Source: Reticulitermes lucifugus (taxonomy: Eukaryota; Arthropoda; Insecta; Blattodea; Rhinotermitidae). From it: DNA of 33,006 bases. Under the pieces are notes generated by a model. It saw only the letters and a program-made list of their open reading frames with translations. It made no database searches and was not told the DNA's origin. The stretch spans positions 1-33,006 of the forward strand of contig JAKCWW010006301.1 of assembly GCA_026260175.1 (NCBI GenBank), in the 5' to 3' direction. How positions within the stretch are numbered: the first letter of the stretch is position 1; each line of letters begins with the position of its first letter. Below, one piece after another: positions 11,875-22,206 of this stretch. Position numbers and translations under genes: made by a program.

Positions 11875-12480
11875 GAACAGCCCATCTGTGTCAGGTACTG
11901 CTTCAGACTAGGTAAAACTGCTATAGAAACCTGCAAGAGTTAGAACTTGCTTCAGGAGAAGAAACATTTGATGGCTTTTCAACATTTCAAAGTGGAGTGA
12001 CATAAATTAATGGCAGGAAGTGTTCTGTACTTCATCCACAAACAAAACAGATTAAAACATGATGCAAATGAAGAAACTTTTGTGAAAACAAGCGCATCAC
12101 TATCTGTGACTTGGCTAATGGGTGGGAATCCCATTCGGATTATGCCAAAGCATTTTGACGTGATCTGAACATGCAGCAGATTGGTGCAAAGTTCATGCAT
12201 CTGCTGACTGATGAGAAAAGGCTGTTTCATATCAGTGTTTGTTACAACCAGCAGGAAGAACCCTGAGAGTTCCACAGTTCATTTTGAAGTGTTCATCACA
12301 GGTGATGGCTCTGAAATTGACACTGAAGGGGGGTGGGGGATTAGATGTCATATCATGATCCTGGAGCAATTGTAGGCTGCACTTACAGAGTTCAAAGCAC
12401 ACGACTTGTGCAGATGCTTTAAACAAGTCACGATCACCTGACTTATTGCATCAAGTCACAAAGGAATTACTTTGAAGGCA
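11875..12480 (+). pseudogene. Mariner-type transposase relic with internal deletion
   Basis: The left end reads EQPICVRYCFRLGKTAIETC, close to the N-terminal helix-turn-helix of insect mariner transposases. At 12,162 comes DLNMQQIGAKFMHLLTDEKR, matching the segment that in intact mariners precedes the catalytic domain. A block FITGDGSEIDTEG (about 12,290-12,330) corresponds to the VITGDE motif with the first catalytic Asp region. The right end reads CIKSQRNYFEG (12,448-12,480), the typical mariner C terminus. There are many stops and frameshifts, and the middle of the catalytic domain is missing: about 200 codons are present against about 340 in intact mariners. It is not functional. Terminal inverted repeats were not identified. 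Confidence 0.7.
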
Positions 12481-12568
12481 CCAGCCTGCAGCAGCAGGTA
12501 AACACAGTTACCACAAAGTTAAGTAAATACTGTCCAGAAATTATTTCACCATGTAACATAGGAACTGC

Positions 12569-12760
12569 CTTCTAATACACATTACTGAAAGAAAGATAGA
12601 ATGGACAAGAAAATGAGGGAGAAGACATAAGCACCTCCTGGATGACCTTAAGGAAAAGAGAACATGCTGCAATTTGAAAGGGCAAGCACAAGGTCACACT
12701 GTCCTGAGAAGTTGCTTTGAAAGAGGTTACGGACCTGTCACAAGACAGGCTATGCAGTAA
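12569..12760 (+). pseudogene. Retroelement-derived tail (GRRHKHLLDDLKEKR...GYGPVTRQ)
   Basis: The first frame reads LLIHITERKIEWTRK, followed by a one-base frame change. It then runs GRRHKHLLDDLKEK, and RSCFERGYGPVTRQAMQ to a TAA at 12,758. This is very similar to a short conserved tail (RGRRRKQLLDDLKE...FGRGYGPVxRQTT) that I recall in many predicted insect proteins and that I attribute to a non-LTR retroelement. The frameshift and in-frame TGA (12,614) show that it is dead. It lies directly 3' of the mariner relic. Confidence 0.6.
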
Positions 12761-13259
12761 ATGAATCACATAGATTTAGAAGGCGTATTATGTACTCGTA
12801 CATTTCCACATGTCATCAACTATAGTCCTCCACAGCCTCATGAATTGCATTCATTTGTTACCTTTCAGAATCTAAACAAGCCCTTAACTGTGACATTAAC
12901 TATCACAGTCAGTAGTTTTCCAGTGATTCATAAATTTAATTTTTATTTTGTGTGACAGACATTGTCTGTATGCAAGTATTGTACAATTTACTGCATGGCC
13001 ATTGCAAGTAAAGGATACATAATTTCCTTTCAAATATGAATTGAAAGGTCATTCCCTCCAACTCGCAAATACAAAGAAATGAGGAATGAGTAATACTCAT
13101 TGCATCATAATTTATTGCCAAACATGTGGCTTGGCAACTGTATTTAAATGACCACAGGGCTAAGAGTACCACATTAAGACCGTCTTGTCAGAAATGTGTG
13201 TCCTTGATCCATACTCAGTGTCTGTACTCAGTGGTCAATCAGAAACAATAACAAGTAAA

Positions 13260-13320
13260 GCCTAGTAGAAGATCCTTGTCTTCTGTGATGTGATGCTGTG
13301 TTGTCAAACAAGTAGTACAC
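13260..13320 (+). repeat. TCTGGGAT..GTGT dispersed repeat, fragment 1 of 4
   Basis: CTTGTCTTCTGTGATGTGAT, then GCTGTGTTGTC, is a diverged copy of the block found at about 18,649, 21,535 and 28,186. Only the core is recognisable. Confidence 0.35.
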
Positions 13321-14047
13321 CATATTTCAAATGATTATTGTGCCTTCATCTTAAAATGGCAGCAGCAAGTTCCTCTTAATGTCAGTAAATTTGTGCCATA
13401 GTACAAGTGTCCCTGCTATGAAAACTTCGAATCTCATGTAGGAATAATGTAATCAGTTTTCTTGAGACTTTCCCACATCGTTCTGAGCTGGCAATCTGAA
13501 TGGAATGTTATATAACCTTCTTTATTTGTGATCAAGGCAGTTATAAAATTTTAACCTCTGTTTAAAGAGATGATTCCAATCTTCAGTTACAATACAAAAC
13601 TTTAGCAAAAAATAACAGTATAAAGTCCTGAAGGCTCCAGATGCCTGTGAATTGAACAAACTTAAACAGTTCTCTGAATGCAGTTGAATAACCAAACTTG
13701 TCACAGTATCACTTACTGTTAGTTGGATTGCAGAAGTGAATATATTCCAGCACAGCACAGTAATTTTCCTATACGGTAGTTGTGAAAAGGAAAAGAACGA
13801 TTCAGTAAGCAATCTTACTTCTGCTGACAAATTGATGATGGTATGTTTCATTTCTCTGTTGGCTGTGCTGAACATTTTTTTGTACAGAATGGTCCCTGGG
13901 TCCTTGAAAACTGTCCTGTTAGTACTCGTATTTATTTTATTTGAGCTATATTTTGTGTATAAAACTTCCATATTATATTGGTAAGTTGCAGTTACATTGG
14001 GCTGTTACATGAAATTTACTTATGTTTTAAACAGTGTGCTTGCAAAA

Positions 14048-14103
14048 TGTGTGTGTGTGCGTGCGTGCGTCCATGTGTGTATTTATTTATTTATTTATTT
14101 ATG
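14048..14103. repeat. GT/GC and (TTTA)n simple repeats
   Basis: Alternating GT/GC run followed by about six TTTA units; intronic, about 200 bp before the alternative acceptor at 14,304. Confidence 0.9.
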
Positions 14104-14303
14104 TACTTGCATAGTAGAAATTATGTAGTAAACAGCATTCATTTAATCCAAAGGTAAGAAAACTGTGAAATCAGAACACAGAAGAGGAAAGAGTGAATGG
14201 GTAAGAAGGACATTTCCTGTCTTGATATGGGAACCAAGATAAACCAGGCCTGCATACCCATTGGCAGCATTATTGTACTGTACTAATAATTTTTACATTT
14301 TAG

Positions 14304-14406
14304 GTTTAGTGTGCCTTCATTTTCTTTTGATGAAACCAGTCTGCATCGGTGTGGGCGGCTTGATGATGATGATGACCACCTTCATGGCTTCATTAATATG
14401 CAGTAA
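14304..14406 (+). CDS. Candidate alternative terminal exon of the ECT2-like gene
   Basis: After the acceptor TTTTACATTTTAG (14,303/14,304), phase-2 entry from the 5953-6098 exon gives RFSVPSFSFDETSLHRCGRL, then DDDDDHLHGFINMQ and TAA (14,404-14,406). The open frame has a protein-like composition and matches the upstream phase exactly. It would replace the basic tail by a 34-residue piece with an Asp cluster. It ends only 61 nt before the acceptor of the next exon, so it may be a retained or alternative terminal exon rather than a cassette. It may also be chance: the GAT run is low complexity, and no nearby canonical AATAAA was seen. Confidence 0.35.
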
Positions 14407-14467
14407 AACAATTAATTGGATTACAGCTTCCCATTATTGGTTGTCAATTTATTTTCTCTTATTTCAG

Positions 14468-14519
14468 CATGAAGCGCGCAAGTTCACTGTCCGTTCTTAG
14501 TAGTCAAAACTTGGAACAG
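14468..14519 (+). CDS. ECT2-like protein, penultimate coding exon
   Basis: The 52-nt exon sits between TTATTTCAG and the strong donor CAG/GTGAGT. Joined to 5953-6098 in phase 2 it reads SMKRASSLSVLSSQNLEQ and leaves in phase 0. The MKRASSLSVLSS stretch parallels the SRLSSTSSLAG motif that I recall in the human ECT2 tail, and RxSS repeats suggest phosphorylation by basophilic kinases. The short length is typical for an internal tail exon. Confidence 0.6.
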
Positions 14520-14752
14520 GTGAGTTTCAAAAAGTTTGATGGTGTAATATAAACATGTCTGTGACCTGGATGCCTGCATATAGGCACAGAAATGACTAGC
14601 TATATTGTTACACATATTTGACACAGACAACTCTGTTTGGCCATGCATTTTTGACATTAGTTTCTTTTTAATTGTAGGTTGAAGCTAGGGGTGAACATTG
14701 TACTATTTATGCATGTAATTGCCTCCTGCCTTTGCTAGATAAGGTAAAAAAA

Positions 14753-14960
14753 AAAGGTAAAGTTGTCCCTTTCTACACCATGAAATCATACAGGTGGAGC
14801 AGAGGTAAGGCTCAGCTCATTTGAACCTGAACACCAGTTCGAGGTGAGTGGTCAGCTTCATGTCCCAGCTCCATTAGCACTGTTTAATGATCCTGGTACC
14901 CACTGAATAGGAGGTGGGGTCGGTCACAGAGTCGGTCTGGATGATTTGGAAAAGAGAAAA
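14753..14960 (+). mobile_element. SINE-like dispersed repeat, copy 2 of 3
   Basis: Starts AAGGTAAAGTTGTCCCTTTC, then TACACCATGAAATCATAC, and continues with CCTGGTACCCACTGAATAGG and AGGTGGGGTCGGTC. It is collinear with the copy at 8,990 and lies in the intron between the last two coding exons, in sense orientation. Confidence 0.6.
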
Positions 14961-15206
14961 ATCTCTTGCCTCTGCTGGGATTTTACATCACTACATTCCT
15001 TTCAAGGCCATACCAAAATCAAGGGATATCTTTTGATCATGGAAAATCAACGTACTATGACGTTTTGTAACTGTATGAGGAGTATATGAGTGTTTAAGTA
15101 CTGAAAGTGTTGCTAGTTCAGAAATTGAAACTGTCCTTGTGACATACAACTGAAATACATCCTTTGTTATTATACTTAATAACATGATGCTTGCTTATGT
15201 TGGCAG

Positions 15207-15293
15207 CATGGGAGTGGCGGCGGATCGTACTTGATGAGCCTTCGCAGTCGTACGGCAAGCACAGAACAGTTGCATATTAAAGAGACAAGCTAG
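15207..15293 (+). CDS. ECT2-like protein, last coding exon
   Basis: Acceptor TTGGCAG, then phase-0 HGSGGGSYLMSLRSRTASTE and QLHIKETS, ending at TAG (15,291-15,293). The arrangement SLRSRTASTEQLHI echoes the FERRSHTLSRSTTHLI C terminus that I recall for human ECT2. With the three upstream exons the visible tail is 119 residues: basic, serine-rich, no membrane segment. In ECT2 the tail after the PH domain carries CDK-regulated sites. That function is known of the family and not shown here. Confidence 0.6.
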   Translation, partial: HGSGGGSYLMSLRSRTASTEQLHIKETS

Positions 15294-16602
15294 AATATGG
15301 CCGTATTGAATGGGAGAGGCAACAAGCCTGCCTACACATGGTGCCAATATGATACACAATCTTGCTGTGGAAGATTCGAAGCTCCACGTAAGAATCGTCG
15401 CCAGCTCAACCACAGACATACAGGAGGGAAGTTAATTTATACTTTGGTGTCTCCACACAATACCAAGCAGCATTGTTATATAATAATTATACTTAGTCTC
15501 AGTATGAATGCAAAAAAACTGCTGAAAAGACAAAACATAAGCTTCTTGCTACACTTTTATTTTCTTTAGCAAATGTTTTTGTCATATTTCCATGGCAGAT
15601 AGCACATAAAGGTGAGTTGAAAGATTCTCAGGAACTTGCATGTTTATGAAATTATTTCTTTGTGTAAATTGTAGGAGAAACACAGACAGAAGAGGACAGA
15701 AGAGTCTAAATGTGTAGACTGTAATCTGACTGTTACCCATTTCATATTTAAATTGGTTTCCAAATGTTCACTTCAATCAACAAACAGCAAACTGACAGAT
15801 CATGTAACTCAGCACGTCAGCTGTATTCTGGAAGTAGTGACAGTTCATGTCATGGCTGGATTTCCAGCCATCCCATCTGTACTTTTTTCGTGACTGTCCT
15901 TGATCCATTTGTATACTTTCAGGACAGAAAGCCTCTGCAGTTGATACAGCAGTATCAAATAACGAAAAACAATTTTAAAACATGGATGAACAAAATTACG
16001 TTGCTGTCATTTGCTGGCCCAAGCATTGAATTCTTCTTCCATCTGATCATAATATCTTAATGTAAGTGCCCTTGTGTCTCCTCTTCACATTGACCTTACA
16101 GTCCCACCCCCCTTCCCAATGTGTAGCAGTTTGAAAATTGTGGGCTCTGGTGGGGCGATATTAGTTGGATATTTATACCTGGGTGTGTGGTTTCTTCCTG
16201 CATTTCACGTAGTGGAAATACTATATCTGGTACCGTCTTTATAATGTGTTATACATAATTTTATTTCCATGTTCTCATAAATTAACACCATGAACATACA
16301 TCTGCTACATTCAGAGTGATACATTTGACATTTACAAACTGTGTGCAGTAAACTCCTGTATGCAATAGGTTTTCGGGTTTTTGTGATGGTCTTTCAAAAG
16401 AATTTTTTCTGGGTTGTGGGGGGGGGGAGGTTGTTTACACCATGTCTGTTCCAACATTTCAAAGTAATGTAATGCCCCCACCTTCAGGGTGACTGAACAT
16501 AAATGATATCAAAATAGGTATTTTAAGAAAACATGTTCAAGAATATAGTGAAGCAAATACAGTAAGCCCCCTCTTCCCCGCTCAACTGATTTTGCAAATA
16601 AA
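15294..16602 (+). other. Probable 3'UTR of the ECT2-like gene
   Basis: Non-coding AT-rich sequence after the stop. The first canonical AATAAA I find downstream is at 16,597-16,602; others follow at 17,692 and 18,179. The true end of the transcript is not determinable from sequence alone. Confidence 0.35.
16597..16602 (+). terminator. Candidate polyadenylation signal AATAAA
   Basis: First AATAAA after the TAG at 15,293, followed by GT/T-rich sequence (CTTGTTCATGGTATATGT). Single hexamers are common in AT-rich DNA, so this is only a candidate. Confidence 0.35.
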
Positions 16603-17974
16603 CTTGTTCATGGTATATGTAAGTATTAATGGTAGCAGCAGCATCAACTGCTGCTTGTTACGCTCAGTCTGTCTAGGACTGTAATGCTCCAGTAAATTTA
16701 TCAGAACATGGTATCTTGACACGTAGGTCTGTGTCTCACACTCTTGCATTAACCCTTCAGAGCTTAGTGGTTACTATATGTACCACAAGTTTTAGCATTC
16801 AGTAATTCTACATTCTGCCCATGGAGTTTCTGTGCTTTGTATGGATCTCAGAAGAATCAGCAATTATTCCCCAAAACAGTGTTAACTGACTGGTTTTTGT
16901 AACCGAGACAGAGTGTGTTTACTGCGTGGTACGAACTCAATCTTTGTGTATAATTCAGGTTAATTTCCTTCTTTAAAGGGTTAATCTTTCATACTGAAGT
17001 TCATTGCAGTTTTCACCTGCATTTATTTTTCTGATTTTTCTTTAGGCAGCTTTTTATACAGTCAGCCCCCAGTGTTAAGGCAGGTCAGATTATGACATGC
17101 AAAACAAACATCTGAGTGCCATCATATCATAAGTGATGTTCCCTGTAAACTGCATGCAGCTCTGAAGCTAAGAGTGAGAAAATCACAGGAACATTAATCA
17201 TGCTGTGACTTAAAACTATTTCTGATGACTTAAATTTGGATTATTGGTTGTACTGAGAGACCAACATAAAAGTGGGTTGTCATAAAGCAGTGTGTTGAGA
17301 TTTGAGGACTGACTGTATGTGAGAATGATTGTGTATTCAGTTTCTTTAATCACTGTGGAAAATGTTTATTCATTGTTTCCATATGCAGCAATACAAACAG
17401 TAGTTATCATAAGAACTTTTGTGTATTTAATACAGAATGCAGTATTGTATGGTGTTCCTATATTATTCGGAAATAGACATGATCGTTTGTAAAGACTCTC
17501 AGTTCCCAATACTCTGAGTCATATTGGGATATTGGACGAGATAGATAAGGAATATGCTCTGCATACCATCAGAGCCTATCTTGCTATAAAGATAGGTGAG
17601 CAGAGGATCAAAAATATTGATTATTCATATTCCGTAGTTGATTGAAAGATAAGATATTTCTCATTGTGTGAATTTATACTTGTTTTGTCATAATAAAAAA
17701 CTCGGAGTTATTGAAAGTTAAGTGCACTTTTTACGTTTGAACGTACAATGACCACACAGTTATTTTACATTCCAAGAAAACTATCATTATGTTTTTACAA
17801 AGCAGACAAAGAATTTAGTCTTACACATTGTTTTAGTAGATGACAACATGACAGATTCATTCCATTAAACGATTTACTGATATTCATTCATGTATAATTG
17901 CAATGCATTATACTCCAAGTTAGCCATAACTCATTATGACAAAATCTGGTGTCAAGTCTTTCCAACCACTGAAT

Positions 17975-18100
17975 CAGGCAACATAATACCTAGCTACAAA
18001 ACTTTCAGTAGTCTTGCATTCTTGTTCTGAGGGTTCCTAGTTCAGTCCCTGGTATCATCTGGGCAGAGGTCCTGTGTGTGTTGAACGCTGCTGAAGTAAG
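17975..18100 (+). mobile_element. tRNA-like SINE fragment
   Basis: GAGGGTTCCTAGTTCAGTCC, then CTGGTATC, contains GTTCAGTCCC, close to a tRNA B box, after a GTAGTCTTGCATTCTTG stretch. The pattern fits a degraded tRNA-derived SINE in plus orientation; the boundaries are guesses. Confidence 0.3.
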
Positions 18101-18219
18101 AACTTGGAATCATGCTCCACAGTTGTTACTAGTTGTCAAGTTCTGTCAACCATCATTCTGGCCATCATACTGTCAGGTAATAAAGGACTCTTTTTAACGG
18201 ATGATATCCCACTGTGTTT

Positions 18220-18525
18220 TTATGACTTAACATATCAAAGAATAATTCAGTATCCACAACTGCCTCTTCATTATAAAAACAATATCTGTTTTTACAATTG
18301 TTACATGTTTCAATGTACAAGGTCATCATCAGGCAAAAAAATATACAATATATACATGAAAACCAATGTCCTTTTACCTTTATTCTATATATTGTACAAT
18401 TTTTCACCTGATGATGACCTCTTAGGTTAAAACATGTAGCGACTTCTAAAAACATTTATTGTTTTTATAATGAAAAGATAGTTGTGTTTACTGAATTATT
18501 CTTTGGTATATCAAGTAAAATAATC
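18220..18525. repeat. Long palindromic (foldback) element
   Basis: The left arm (about 18,232-18,360) starts TATCAAAGAATAATTCAGTA and the reverse complement of the right arm (about 18,385-18,513) starts TACCAAAGAATAATTCAGTA. Both continue in parallel through CATTATAAAAACAATA, ACATGTTT, AAGGTCATCATCAGG or GAGGTCATCATCAGG, and TACAATATATA. The arms are about 130 nt around a loop of some 20-25 nt, so the whole unit could fold as one hairpin. Each arm holds a CTGATGATGACC motif in outward orientation. Probably a non-autonomous or terminal-repeat-derived transposon. Confidence 0.75.
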
Positions 18526-18648
18526 AACTCTGTGTTATTAATGTGTCCACTTCAGAAATGCTTTCACTGTATTGGACTAGATCGAGGCCAGGAAGAACTG
18601 TAATGCTTTATTCATCAGTATGGTTCATAACAAACAAAAGAATACACG

Positions 18649-18745
18649 AGATTTGAGATTCTCACAGCAGTATTGATTAAGCTTCTGGGATATTATGCAA
18701 CATCAGCTGGTTATCGACGTTTCAGAGCACAGTGCCTCTGTCTTT
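18649..18745 (+). repeat. TCTGGGAT..GTGT dispersed repeat, copy 2 of 4
   Basis: GAGATTTGAGATTCTCACAG, then GCTTCTGGGATATTATGCAA, and GACGTTTCAGAGCACAGTGC. The same block order appears at 21,535-21,665 and 28,186-28,355. Confidence 0.45.
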
Positions 18746-20934
18746 AATTTTTTGTTATTGCTTCTCTGTCACGTTGCCATTCGTGTCGTATATCTTGTAT
18801 TGTCTGTAATGTCAAGGCATAGCAGTGTTTTGAACAGAATTTAAGAATTGCTCATTCCATTTTATTCTGCTTATGACGGAATTTATGTATTAAATACACA
18901 AAACTGCCAGAGATGTGGTGATTACTTGTGGTAGCCATTGATGATGAAGCTGCAGCTGTGTTGCATTTACCACCTTTATAATTATTATTATTATAAAGCG
19001 TTTGAATATGTATACATTTCCAATCATGAAGACTGTGTACTGTTACTTCATGTTAGAAATAGAGAAATGGTGTTTCTTAAATGAGATAAAATTAAACAAT
19101 TTGGAACAGCTTTATTATGGACTTGTAAAACTGTGTTAAGGACATCCTCATTCTGAGTTTATCCATTGCTGTCCATTGTAGCAGAGTCTTGGGTGTTCAT
19201 GGTAGGTAGCTGTAGTGTGCTGTGTTATCAAATACTATTTTTTTAAAGTACAGGTTTAAGAGGTATATGTCACTTTGTGGTCATCATTTTGTTACTATTT
19301 CTTTTAAAACTGCTCAGAAGGTAAGTCCTAAGTTTTTTGGGAAAGAGAGACTGTGCGTGTCTGTGTGTGTCTACATATATATGTATGTAGTTTGAAATGG
19401 TATGACAGTATATTGCTTTTACAGATTTTTGACTGGAGTGAATTCTGATTTATTAATGTTGACATGAAACTTGTTTACTTAATTGTTATTAAATTTTTTT
19501 ATACTTTTTGGATGTGTCCCTAATTCATTGAGTTAACTTCATTTTATGAGGATGCTCGCATTTATTATTTTCCTTCATGTACCAGATAAAGTATATAAAA
19601 TCTGACACTCTCATGCTGCTGACAACCAGACATGTTGAAGCAGACAGGGAAAATGATTCAACAATAAGTGTTACTTGTATCAGAGAGACAGAATTCCATT
19701 TCTTTCAATATGCAGATAACATTTTCCATTGCATTTTGTTCAAAAAAATAAGATTGGTAGGTGGGTTATATCTAGGACTATTGCCAATTGCCTAGTGACT
19801 TCTTTATTAGGAATGTTATTATGTGTAACTGAAAATGTAGGCAACTTATCCTGTGTAATGTTATGACACTAAGGAGCAACAGTATTCTGCCACAGCTAGT
19901 TGTAGAGGCAACACAGCTACATATTGTTCATATATATAAGGCAGTGTTATAGCTTTTCAAGATTAACTGGTTGTGGTAGTAGCTACAACCTCCTCCTGTA
20001 ACAGCTGTTACAAAACTAATGTATGCAAGATGATGGATGTAAAGGGTGCTTTTATTTGCTGCTGCATAGAAATTTAAACTTAAAAACTAGGAACAGACCA
20101 AGCACTGAATGGTTTGTGGAATGGCTGCCAATGGAAAAACTAACAGCAGCTCTGATGGTAATTTATTTTTAGTGTAATTGTTGTATATAATTAGGATACA
20201 TGAATTTTCTTTCTTGCTAACTTATTGATGAGTGTGTGTTGGCCCCCAAATCCATTCCTGCACTCAGTTTAGGCCAGTGTAAATTGTAGTACACCATTGC
20301 TTTCTACATGTATGCAAATCTTATGCTTTGAACTAGCTTTACACAAGACCAATGAAACTGAATAAAGTAAATTTTAATTCATACCAACTTCCCTAATAAA
20401 TTATTACTACTGTACAGATTACAGTTCTTGTCTACAAAATCTTTCTTTCCCATCTAACCATCCGATTTCCATATCTTTACCTTCATGAGGTTTCTGTTCC
20501 ACATTGTGTATTTTATTCTTGTATAGGACTATAGTGGTATTTGGCTAGTTTCGTGACCATAATTTTTGCAACAAACCTGTTTTGGCAGTTTGCTTTGGCC
20601 ATGCATCAAAAGTCAATACACCAGAAACCATGTTGCACTGTACAAATGTAGCACAGTTCTTTTTCCAGTACAATTAGGCCAGTCCACGTGGGATCTGTAG
20701 CGGATAATCTGTCGCTGGCATGTATCTTTCTTCAAGTACTTATGTTTTCTCCTGTCAGTTGTTCCACCAGTACTCCATACTTGATGTTTGATTCATCTAC
20801 TGCTGATGTCAAATTTCTTGGCAGTCATTAATAAAACACCTCTCTCTCAGTCAAGATGTTAGCTCTGTCTACAAAGAAGACACACTACTGATATTGATTT
20901 TCTTTGAATTTTATTTTATTGAATCATCATCATT

Positions 20935-21080
20935 TTCAGGCAGGAGAAAAGTTTTCTGTCATCTTCAAAGCACCCAGACAATCTTTAAGGCCAGCCCAGC
21001 ATCCTATTTAGTCCGTGCTCAGGGTAAAGTGGCTGGGCCAGGAAGCAAACCACTTATCTCTGTCTACTGTATTAGTGTCG
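20935..21080. mobile_element. SINE-like fragment
   Basis: Contains CTGGGCCAGGAAGCAAACCA, then CTTATCTCTGTCTACTGTATTAG. This resembles the minus-strand form of a tRNA T-arm (GGANTCGAACC) and adjacent arm. It is strongly decayed and the family is not recognised. Confidence 0.3.
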
Positions 21081-21534
21081 TGTTTCCTGTGAAGAAAATA
21101 TCACCATCAGAAATTAAATTTTCTATTCATGTAATCACAGTTATTACATATGTAAGTAATTTATTTCATGTGGTGACAGTTGTGTAGAATGGAGCCAGTT
21201 GTTTCTACTTCGAGAAATTCAACGTTGTAAGTAGTTGTGAGTGTGCGATTTCCTTGTGATATCATTTTAGTAGAACTTTGAAATTCATTAATGTGGTCCT
21301 GACCCTAAAATGTGTATTTATGCTGATAATGTTTGTAACCAGGAAGTGTTACAGATCTCGTTTCCACAGTTTGTTCGAGAGGCAAAATATGAGAAAAGTG
21401 TACACGGTTGGTGGAATAAGAATGTGGTGTTAAATACTGTGTCTTTAAAAAACATACTGCCCTGCCTGTAATTTAATTTTGTCAATGTGACATTTCCATC
21501 ACGCTTCACTTGTTCTTTATATTCTTTGGTACAG

Positions 21535-21665
21535 GATTTGAGGTGCTCACAGTGGTGAAGATTCATAATGCGGTCTGGGTTATGACACCGTGTAGTCTGG
21601 TACATGGTTATGAATGTTTCGGAGGAGCATTCTGGGTCTGTCTTCACAGGTAGTTGGAAGATGGA
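21535..21665 (+). repeat. TCTGGGAT..GTGT dispersed repeat, copy 3 of 4
   Basis: GATTTGAGGTGCTCACAGTG, then GGTCTGGGTTATGACACCGT and GTAGTCTGGTACATGG. Its minus-strand translation gives MYQTTRCHNPDRIMNLHHCE and then HLKSC, which resembles a recurring predicted peptide (YQTTRRHIPED...HRxENLKS) that I remember from insect repeats. This explains part of the 147-codon minus-strand frame. Confidence 0.5.
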
Positions 21666-22039
21666 GACAGTATGTCCTGAATGAAACCTCATTACCCACC
21701 AGTCAGACCACACAGTCTCATAACTCGGAAGACTATAATTTTGAATCTTAATATTCTGCATTTTTCATGCATTGTATCACTGTTACAAAACAACTGAATA
21801 CGAGTTGTTTCGTAGTAACACTGACCACTTGCGAAATTAAAAAAAAAATGCGGGTGCAAGTTACAATGTAGAACACTGACCACATTTGAAAGGTAGAGAA
21901 CTGCTGATGTTTGTTAGGTCTGGAATGTGTAGAGTACTGATGTAGCAAATATGATGGATGGAGTAACTTGGGGTGTAAGCATTTGCTGATGACCAGGAAG
22001 TAGAATTTTATCTCGCAGCCCCTGCAGTATTATTTTTTA

Positions 22040-22190
22040 TATACGAGAGATGGTGGCACGCTACCGGATCAGGTCTCTGGACTCAGAGTTCGAGAGACTG
22101 GTTCTTAGCCTATAGTGGCGCAAGGTCTGACGTTCCAGAACTAGCCCGGAAGCTGGAGGGTCGGTCCGTGGCGGCACAACACGCGTATTA
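22040..22190. promoter_or_regulatory. CpG-rich block upstream of the RS-protein gene
   Basis: This stretch is much richer in CG dinucleotides than the surrounding 20 kb (for example CACGCTACCGG, CCCGGAAGC, GTCGGTCCGTGGCGG, ACGCGT). It may be part of the promoter region or an unrecognised first exon. A repeat insertion is an alternative. Confidence 0.35.
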
Positions 22191-22206
22191 GGCAATAAAT
22201 ATACCT

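Larger units (their letters stand above)
6203..14303 (+). other. Large intron (about 8.4 kb in all) of the ECT2-like gene
   Basis: No conserved coding exon was seen. It holds a pyrimidine-rich and ACT-rich low-complexity tract (about 6683-6875), a tRNA-derived SINE (about 7235-7400, minus), a CCATGAAGGCAT-family repeat (about 8990-9185), a mariner relic (about 11875-12480), a retroelement tail (about 12569-12760), a fragment of another dispersed repeat (about 13260-13320) and GT/TTTA simple repeats (about 14048-14103). Two minus-strand open frames of 146 and 149 codons (10435-9995 and 13971-13522) resemble nothing I know. Confidence 0.55.
16603..22040. other. Intergenic or long 3'UTR sequence without a supported gene
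   Basis: No open frame here has convincing splice context or protein likeness. Contents seen: a tRNA-like SINE fragment (about 17,975-18,100), a long palindromic element (18,220-18,525), repeats at about 18,649-18,745 and 21,535-21,665, a SINE-like fragment at about 20,935-21,080, and short simple runs. A minus-strand frame of 147 codons (21,761-21,318) runs through the dispersed repeat at 21,535 and is explained at least partly by it. Confidence 0.5.

Noticed and set aside
14261..14500. 79-codon frame with hydrophobic stretches before the 14,468 exon
   Set aside because: It crosses the acceptor at 14,467/14,468 and is in a different frame from the exon that joins in phase; probably chance.
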